Shown: positions 1 to 5,012 of the stretch, in pieces
Numbering within the stretch: position 1 is the stretch's first letter
How the letters are laid out: the number at the start of each line of letters is the position of its first letter
Assembly: GCA_017548245.1 (NCBI GenBank)
Contig: JAFYMU010000085.1
Span: 1-8,197, forward strand
DNA length: 8,197 nucleotides
DNA from: Kiritimatiellia bacterium
GTDB lineage: Bacteria > Verrucomicrobiota > Kiritimatiellia > RFP12 > DVOR01
Direction of reading: 5' to 3'
The notes under the pieces: model-generated
Databases searched by the model: none
What the model was told of the DNA's origin: nothing
Seen by the model: only the letters and a program-made list of their open reading frames with translations
Made by a program: the position numbers and the translations under genes

Positions 1-64
1 CTATCTTTTCAAAAGTAGCCACCTTTGAATGCGCGCTCCCACAGTCCCCCCGCGCAACTAGCCA

Positions 65-94
65 ATATGCGCCCGAGCCCGAAAGGGCTGGGAA
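65..94. repeat. Hairpin module 1 (intergenic)
   Basis: The module begins with ATATGCGCCC and ends with TGGGAA. Its core can fold as CCC (72-74), a bulged G75, AGCCC (76-80), a GAAA loop (81-84), GGGCT (85-89) and GGG (90-92). This gives an eight-pair stem capped by a GNRA-type tetraloop. No T-run follows on either strand, so it does not look like an intrinsic terminator. A second copy with the same ends but a different inner stem lies at 123-151. The folding is read directly from the sequence; any role (REP-like dispersed repeat, RNA processing or stability element) is inference. Confidence 0.6.
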
Positions 95-117
95 ACCAAC
101 AACTAATAACCAACAAC
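94..117. repeat. CAA-rich 14-nt-period direct repeat
   Basis: AACCAACAAC occurs at 94-103 and again at 108-117, giving a 14-nt period. The related sequence CAACC continues to 122. The tract contains no G between 93 and 122, in contrast to the GC-rich hairpins on each side, and would be an unstructured linker in RNA. Function is unknown. Confidence 0.55.
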
Positions 118-122
118 CAACC

Positions 123-151
123 ATATGCGCCCACGGCGAAGCCGCTGGGAA
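123..151. repeat. Hairpin module 2 (intergenic)
   Basis: This second copy has the same outer sequences as the module at 65-94 (ATATGCGCCC and TGGGAA). Its inner stem differs but is still self-complementary: CCCA (130-133) and CGGC (134-137), a GAA loop (138-140), GCCG (141-144), a bulged C145 and TGGG (146-149). Conserved outer arms with a changed yet still paired inner stem suggest that the fold, not the base sequence, is kept. The copy lies about 20 nt upstream of the ackA -35 element. Confidence 0.6.
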
Positions 152-168
152 TACGCGCAACTTAAAAA

Positions 169-197
169 TTGCTTAAATGGGCGTAACGTGTTATAAT
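169..197 (+). promoter_or_regulatory. Sigma70-type promoter of the ackA operon
   Basis: A TTGCTT -35 element (169-174) and a perfect TATAAT -10 element (192-197) are separated by 17 nt, the optimal spacing. An A/T-rich stretch (162-170) abuts and overlaps the start of the -35 element. Transcription would start near 204, leaving a 5' leader of roughly 35 nt before the ackA ATG. It is the only convincing promoter I found and probably drives the whole run from ackA to parC. Confidence 0.75.
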
Positions 198-237
198 AAG
201 GTTTCTTTTACAGACGCTTTAGCAAGGAGTTTTCCTC

Positions 238-1449
238 ATGGGTATTCGCAATGTTTTAGTCGTAAACGCCGGCAGTTCTTCGCTCAAGTTCATGCTTTTC
301 GATATGGAAGCGGAAAAGATGTTGGCTAAGGGTCAGGTCGAACGTATCGGCATTGATAATCCGCTCTTCACCTTTACCACGGGTGATTATTCTGAAAAGC
401 AGACGCTTTGCGAAGCGCCGAACCACACTGCTGCCATTAAGTTGGTCTGCAATGCATTGGTTGATCCGGCGAAGGGTGGTTGCTTGAAGAGCTTTGCGGA
501 CATTGATGCAGTGGGTCACCGCATGGTGCACGGCGGCGAACTCTATTCGGGTTCGGTCCTCTTGACGCCTGAAGTGTTGGAAGCTTTTGAAAAGTTGAGC
601 CCGTTGGCACCGTTGCACAACCCGGCTTGCTTGCAGGGCGTGCAGGGTTGCCAGAATGTGCTCGCAGATGTGCCGCACGTGGGCGTTTTTGACACGGCAT
701 TCCATCAGACGATGCCCGCAGAAAGCTATCTCTATGCGTTGCCGAAGGAAGTGTATGAAAAGTATGGCGTGCGTAAGTACGGCTTCCATGGCACGAGCCA
801 CAAGTTCGTCACCCACCGTATGGCTGAGGTGTTGAACAAGCCGTTGGATGAAATGAACATCATCACCTGCCACTTGGGTAACGGTTCCTCGATTACCGCT
901 GTGAAGGGTGGCAAGTGCTTTGACACCTCGATGGGCATGACCCCGCTCGCAGGTGTGATGATGGGTACGCGTGCTGGTGATATTGACCCGGCGGTGGTGC
1001 TTTACCTCTTAAAGAATGGTTTCACTGCTGATGAAATCGACGCCATGATGAACAAGAAGGGCGGCGTGTTGGCGCTCGGCGGAACAGGTTCCAGCGATAT
1101 GCGCGATCTTTGTTCGGCTTGTGGCGAAGGCAACGAAGAGGCTCAGGTCGCCTTGGCTCGTTTGGTTCACAGCTACGCGATGTACATCGGCGGTTACACG
1201 GCCCTTCTCGGTCGCGTGGATGCCATTGTGCTCACGGGCGGTATCGGTGAAAACAGCAAGGAAACCCGCGCAGCCCTCTTGCCCGCACTCAGCGGTTTGG
1301 GCGTCACCTTGAATGCTGAAGTCAACAACCAGGTGCGTGGCATCGAAAAGATCATCTCTGGTGATGATTCTGCAATCCCGGTCTACGTCATCCCCACCAA
1401 TGAGGAATTGATGATTGCGCGTGAAACCTACGCCGTCATCAATCAGTAA
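238..1449 (+). CDS. ackA: Acetate kinase
   Basis: The enzyme reversibly transfers phosphate between acetyl phosphate and ADP, giving acetate and ATP; it is the ATP-yielding last step of acetate fermentation in the cytoplasm. The 403-residue product is full length for the family (about 400). Visible landmarks are the N-terminal phosphate-binding segment VNAGSSSLKF (9-18), R95 in GHRMVHGG, H127 in LAPLHNP, D152 in FDTAFH, H184 in GFHGTSH, HLGNG (212-216), R245 in GTRAGD, GGIGENS (334-340) and the C-terminal TNEELMIA (387-394). These match the catalytic Asn, Arg, His, Asp and Glu positions known from Methanosarcina acetate kinase, so it should be active. The ATG has a good ribosome site, AGGAG at 225-229, eight nt upstream. 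All 20 lysine codons are AAG, which suggests strong expression. Its usual partner pta is not in the window. Confidence 0.97.
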   Translation: MGIRNVLVVNAGSSSLKFMLFDMEAEKMLAKGQVERIGIDNPLFTFTTGDYSEKQTLCEAPNHTAAIKLVCNALVDPAKGGCLKSFADIDAVGHRMVHGGELYSGSVLLTPEVLEAFEKLSPLAPLHNPACLQGVQGCQNVLADVPHVGVFDTAFHQTMPAESYLYALPKEVYEKYGVRKYGFHGTSHKFVTHRMAEVLNKPLDEMNIITCHLGNGSSITAVKGGKCFDTSMGMTPLAGVMMGTRAGDIDPAVVLYLLKNGFTADEIDAMMNKKGGVLALGGTGSSDMRDLCSACGEGNEEAQVALARLVHSYAMYIGGYTALLGRVDAIVLTGGIGENSKETRAALLPALSGLGVTLNAEVNNQVRGIEKIISGDDSAIPVYVIPTNEELMIARETYAVINQ

Positions 1450-1453
1450 GCCC

Positions 1454-2632
1454 GTGCATATCCTCTTTGATCTGAGGACCTACAAACAGCTCTCCATGTC
1501 TGCTGGAATCTATCTGGCAGACATGGTTGATGCTTTTTTGCCCGCACTTCAAGAGGATGATCTTGTGACGATTGTGCTGGGGTTGACCACGCTCTTGCCG
1601 TGGGAACCCTTTGAGCACCCCTCGGTGCGTTACCTCATCGCACGTGAAGATCCCTATTCCACGGCAGGAAAGCGCGAACTCGCCCAACTCTGCCGTCTTC
1701 ACCAACCCGATGTGTGGTGGACTGCGGATGCAGCGTTGACGCCTCCGCCGCGCACCAAACGTTTTCCCATTAAGGCCGTCTTTGCCATTGAGGCGATGCG
1801 TCATCTCTATGGTACACGCGCCAAAAAGTCGTTGTTACGCTTCTTCCAACCGTTGCAAGCGCGCAAAAACCTCCTTCTTGCCGATGCGCTCGTCTGTCCG
1901 AACAAGGCCATAGCCAGCCATACGGTTTACGAACTCGGGTTAGCGTTGCGCCGCAAAGTGGCGGTGATTCCGAGCGGCATCCATCCCATCTTCCGCGTCC
2001 ACTCGGATGAAGAGGTCTTGCAGATGCGCCGCCAGTTGCTCATCCCGCAACGTTATGTCTTGATTGCGAGCACCTCTGCCACCGCCCACTACTTGGAACC
2101 TGTCTTGGCGGCCATGGGGGCCAACGAAGAAGTCTCCTCGGTCACCTGCGTCATCCTTGGCGACGCTGACCTGCCGAACCACTTGCGTGAAGTCATCCGT
2201 GACTGCCACTTGGAAGGTATGGTTCGCTTCCTTAACAACGCCAAACTCTCGCCTGCAGAGATTGCCACGCTCTACAGTGGTGCCTTCTTGCTCTTCGAAC
2301 CCTCGCAAGATGTGGCCTACTTGCCCTCGATTCTCCGCGCAATGGCCTGTGGCACCCCCGTGGTCTGTGCCGCAAGTCAGGCCAATGAAGACCTCTTTGG
2401 CCAAGCCGTCCTCCGCGTTCACCCCACCGATACCCGTGAATGGAGCCAGGCCTTGACCACCTTGACGCTCTCGACGAGCTTGCGCGACCGCCTCATTGCA
2501 CGCGGTCTCGCCTTTAGTGCCAACACCACCTCGACGGCGATGGCCAAGCAGTCCTTTGCGTTCGCCCGCCAATTGTGTATTGATCCCGCTGAGGCAATTC
2601 GCCTCAATCACCACACCGCCCGCCATGACTGA
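1454..2632 (+). CDS. GT4-like (GT-B fold) glycosyltransferase
   Basis: This is a probable sugar transferase acting in cell-envelope or glycolipid synthesis; donor and acceptor are unknown. I chose the GTG at 1454 (392 aa) because the protein then starts MHILFDLRTY, a typical first beta strand of GT-B enzymes, four nt after the ackA stop. A TTG at 1415, eight nt after GAGGA (1402-1406) inside ackA, would add 13 residues and is a real alternative. With the GTG start, the N-terminal domain spans about 1-165. The linker motif VIPSGI lies at 171-176, followed by the C-terminal Rossmann domain: YVLIAST (201-207), VILGD (233-237), the VRFLN strand (257-261) and MACGTPVV (297-304). The usual E-x7-E signature before MACGTPVV is not intact: the segment reads EPSQDVAYLPSILRAM, with Arg295 where the second Glu is expected. 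Lysine codons are mixed AAA and AAG, unlike ackA. The stop overlaps the tadA start, so translation is probably coupled. Family confidence is good; exact function is unknown. Confidence 0.85.
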   Translation: MHILFDLRTYKQLSMSAGIYLADMVDAFLPALQEDDLVTIVLGLTTLLPWEPFEHPSVRYLIAREDPYSTAGKRELAQLCRLHQPDVWWTADAALTPPPRTKRFPIKAVFAIEAMRHLYGTRAKKSLLRFFQPLQARKNLLLADALVCPNKAIASHTVYELGLALRRKVAVIPSGIHPIFRVHSDEEVLQMRRQLLIPQRYVLIASTSATAHYLEPVLAAMGANEEVSSVTCVILGDADLPNHLREVIRDCHLEGMVRFLNNAKLSPAEIATLYSGAFLLFEPSQDVAYLPSILRAMACGTPVVCAASQANEDLFGQAVLRVHPTDTREWSQALTTLTLSTSLRDRLIARGLAFSANTTSTAMAKQSFAFARQLCIDPAEAIRLNHHTARHD

Positions 2633-3155
2633 ATCTGAACAACGCTTTCACGAACATTTTATGCGAATGGCTTTGCGCGAAGCTGAGCGTTCGGCTGCCG
2701 CGGGTGAAGTGCCGTGTGGGTGTGTAATTGTCTTGGCACCTGAGGGCGCCTTCGCCCCTGGCATTGCCCACCCCACCCCTTTAGACAACCCCTTTGCCGC
2801 CAAAATCCTCTCACGTGCTCACAATCAAACGGAGATGTTGAGCGACCCCACGGCACACGCGGAGATGATTGCCATCACCGCAGCCGCCTCAACGTTGGGC
2901 GATTGGCGCCTCAATAATGCCATCGTTTACGTGACGAAGGAACCCTGTCCGATGTGTGCCGGTGCACTCATTTGGGCGCGTCCTTCAATGATTGTTTGGG
3001 GATTAAGTGACCACGACCGTGGCGGCGAGAATGAATTTGGTATACTATCTAGCGAAAAAGTGAACCATCGCCCGAAGCTTCTGCAAGGCATCTTGGAAGA
3101 GGCTTGTCGGGAACAATTTGTGAATTTCTTTAAAAACAGAAGGAAAGACGCCTAA
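2625..3155 (+). CDS. tadA: tRNA-specific adenosine-34 deaminase TadA
   Basis: TadA converts adenosine to inosine at the wobble position of tRNA-Arg(ACG), letting one tRNA read several arginine codons. The 176-aa product has the cytidine-deaminase-fold zinc site: the proton-shuttling Glu in TAHAE (His78, Glu80) and PCPMC (Cys108, Cys111). TadA rather than guanine deaminase is favoured by HEHFMRMAL (9-17), GEVPCG (27-32), NH (147-148), GIL (155-157) and the C-terminal FFKNRR (168-173). These parallel E. coli TadA HEYWMRHAL, REVPVG, NH, GIL and FFRMRR. About 20 extra residues (roughly 37-63) lie between the GEVPCG strand and RAHNQ, compared with E. coli TadA. The ATG at 2625 overlaps the glycosyltransferase TGA (2630-2632) by eight nt and has no Shine-Dalgarno site, so reinitiation by the upstream ribosome is likely. 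In-frame upstream sequence back to 2496 is only glycosyltransferase overlap. An internal ATG at 2661 would remove conserved helix residues. Confidence 0.92.
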   Translation: MTESEQRFHEHFMRMALREAERSAAAGEVPCGCVIVLAPEGAFAPGIAHPTPLDNPFAAKILSRAHNQTEMLSDPTAHAEMIAITAAASTLGDWRLNNAIVYVTKEPCPMCAGALIWARPSMIVWGLSDHDRGGENEFGILSSEKVNHRPKLLQGILEEACREQFVNFFKNRRKDA

Positions 3156-3156
3156 C

Positions 3157-4989
3157 ATGAAGACCGCATTTGCTACCTTTTTGACGGCCCTGCTCACGCT
3201 CTCGACCACGACTCTCTTTGCCGAACGTTTTCCTGACGCTTCTTGGACGGAAAAGCCCGACCCCTATGCTTCGCCTTATGCAGTTCCCGGCGGCACGTTG
3301 ACCTATGCTGGTAACAACCCGCCCAAGAGCTTTAATGGTTATTTGGATAACAACACCTTCACCATGATGATCTTCGGTTTGATGTATCCCTCGTTGTTGG
3401 GTACAGACCCGTTGACCGGTGACGTGGCGCCTGGTTTGGCCGACTGGTGGGAAATCAGCGATGATAAGTTGAGCTACACCTTCCATATTGATACGCGCGC
3501 ACGCTGGAGCGATGGTTCGCCGATTACCGCAGAAGACGTGAAGGCCACCTTTGATGCTGTGACGGCACCGAAGAGCCTTTCGGGGCAGTTCAAGGTGCTC
3601 TTCGCAGCGCTTTCTTCCCCTGAAATCATTGATAGCAACACCTTGCGTTTCCCCTGTAAGGAAAAGCACTGGCGCAACTTGATTAGCGCAGGTTTGTCGC
3701 TCTACATCATGCCCAAGAAGCTCTTGGATGATGCCAAGGCGAAGTGCCGCGCAGAAGGTCGCGATGAAGAACTCTACTTCAACGACCTCAACTTTGATCT
3801 CCCGATCGTGGGCGGTCCTTACAAGGTGACCGAACACAAGGAAGGCTTGAGCATGACCATGACGCGCCGTCCGGATTGGTGGTGCTTTGGTACGCCTTCG
3901 GGTCGCGGCGTCTACAACTTTGACACCATCCGCATTCGCTTCTTTATGGACCAGAACAACGCCTATGAAGCCTTTAAGAAGGGCGAAGTGGACACCTATT
4001 CCGTTTACTCGGCTCGCGTGTGGAATACCGAAAGCGTGGGTGAACGTTTTGAAAAGAACTGGGTTGTGAAGCAGAATGTGCACAACCACCAGCCGATCGG
4101 CTTCCAGGGATTGGCCATGAACTTGCGTCGCAAGCCCTATGACGATGTGCGTGTGCGTAAGGCTGTGGCAATGTTGTTTGACCGCCGCCGCATGGTGCGC
4201 ACCTTGATGTACAACGCCTACTTCATGCAGAACTCCTACTGCACCGACCTCTACGATGCCGCTCACCCCTGCACCAACACCCTCTTTGAGTTCAATCCCG
4301 ATGCCGCCGTGGCCTTGTTGAAGGAAGCGGGCTTCCAGATTAACCCGCAGACGGGCAAGATGGAACGCGATGGCGCGCCCTTCATCATTCGTATCTTGAC
4401 GCGTTCCTCGAGCGATAGCGTCTACTTGGCCCTCTTTAAGGAAGCCTTGGAACGCATCGGCATCGGCCTTGAAATCTCGCAGAAGGACTTCGCCACGTGG
4501 ATGCGCGAAACGGGTAAGTACAACTTTGACGTGACGACGGGCGCCTACTCGGGTTCCTTGTTCCGCGACCCCGAACCGATGTGGAGCAGCACCCACTCCG
4601 AAACGCCCAACGGCGTTAACTTGACGGGCTTCCATTCGCCTGAAATCGATGCCTTGATCGAACAGCAGAAGTCTGAATTCTCCACCTCCAAGCGCAATGA
4701 CATCATGCGCAAGATTGACGGCATGTTGACCGAAGCCGTGCCCTATGCTTTGACGTGGAATACCGACTCGACCCGTATGCTCTACTGGAATAAGTTCGGC
4801 ACGCCTGACACCGTATTCGGTCGCTTTGGCGATGAAATGTCGATTCCGGTCTACTGGTGGTACGATGCTGACTCGGCTCGCGAACTGAAGGAAGCAATGC
4901 GCGAAGGTCTCCCCTTGCCGGGCCGCACCACGGAAGTTTACTTTGATGATGTAATCGACGCCACCTCTGGCGGTGCTTGCAACCACTAA
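3157..4989 (+). CDS. YejA/OppA-type extracellular peptide-binding protein (SBP_bac_5)
   Basis: This 610-residue protein is probably a periplasmic solute-binding component of an ABC importer for peptides. Residues 1-22 form a typical Sec signal peptide: K2, a hydrophobic core, then a TLFA|ER cut site. It has no lipobox cysteine, so it should be soluble in the periplasm of a Gram-negative cell. Family landmarks are GGTLTY (45-50), MYPSLLGTDPLTGDVAPGLADWW (76-98, typical 'L...D..TG...P.LA..W'), WSDGSPITAEDVKATFD (117-133), GGPYKV (219-224) and NLRRKPYDDVRVRKAVAMLFD (322-342). The last block and the surrounding spacing resemble the YejA branch (oligopeptide and microcin C uptake). Mature-chain cysteines at 167, 197, 243, 362, 372 and 608 could form disulfides. 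The gene starts one nt after the tadA stop, with a purine-rich site GAAGGAAAG (3139-3147). Every lysine codon I read (about 30) is AAG, a sign of high expression. No permease or ATPase gene is adjacent, and the ligand cannot be told from sequence. Confidence 0.9.
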   Translation: MKTAFATFLTALLTLSTTTLFAERFPDASWTEKPDPYASPYAVPGGTLTYAGNNPPKSFNGYLDNNTFTMMIFGLMYPSLLGTDPLTGDVAPGLADWWEISDDKLSYTFHIDTRARWSDGSPITAEDVKATFDAVTAPKSLSGQFKVLFAALSSPEIIDSNTLRFPCKEKHWRNLISAGLSLYIMPKKLLDDAKAKCRAEGRDEELYFNDLNFDLPIVGGPYKVTEHKEGLSMTMTRRPDWWCFGTPSGRGVYNFDTIRIRFFMDQNNAYEAFKKGEVDTYSVYSARVWNTESVGERFEKNWVVKQNVHNHQPIGFQGLAMNLRRKPYDDVRVRKAVAMLFDRRRMVRTLMYNAYFMQNSYCTDLYDAAHPCTNTLFEFNPDAAVALLKEAGFQINPQTGKMERDGAPFIIRILTRSSSDSVYLALFKEALERIGIGLEISQKDFATWMRETGKYNFDVTTGAYSGSLFRDPEPMWSSTHSETPNGVNLTGFHSPEIDALIEQQKSEFSTSKRNDIMRKIDGMLTEAVPYALTWNTDSTRMLYWNKFGTPDTVFGRFGDEMSIPVYWWYDADSARELKEAMREGLPLPGRTTEVYFDDVIDATSGGACNH

Positions 4990-5012
4990 TCCCCTTTTGA
5001 TTCCCAACCTCT

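Noticed and set aside
8..29. Inverted repeat TTCAAA...TTTGAA near the left edge
   Set aside because: Only six perfect pairs with a mismatch further in, A/T-rich and without a linked gene, so it is within what chance would give.
3..176. An open frame entering from the left edge and ending at TAA 174-176
   Set aside because: It runs through both hairpins and the CAA repeat, giving a low-complexity product with no recognisable domain. It would end next to the ackA promoter -35 element. I judge it chance openness, though a tail of an upstream gene cannot be fully excluded.
225..236. AGGA/TCCT pairing that could hide the ackA ribosome site
   Set aside because: Only four pairs with a 4-nt loop, too weak to control translation on its own. 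No riboswitch-like leader is present, as the leader is about 35 nt.
2625..3155. Guanine deaminase or cytosine deaminase as an alternative identity for the zinc deaminase
   Set aside because: HEHFMRMAL, the NH pair, GIL and the FFKNRR end follow TadA closely, which is not expected of guanine deaminases.
3130..5007. A 625-codon open frame on the minus strand covering the whole binding-protein gene
   Set aside because: It is in exact codon register with the sense gene. It stays open because the sense gene never uses TTA, CTA or TCA codons, a by-product of strong codon bias. The translation has no recognisable family features. The same register effect explains the minus-strand frames at 256-873, 1940-2626 and 6354-7175.
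4990..5012. Possible promoter or terminator between the binding-protein gene and parC
   Set aside because: The 23-nt gap has no stem-loop, no -10/-35 pair and no Shine-Dalgarno sequence, so nothing is annotated there.
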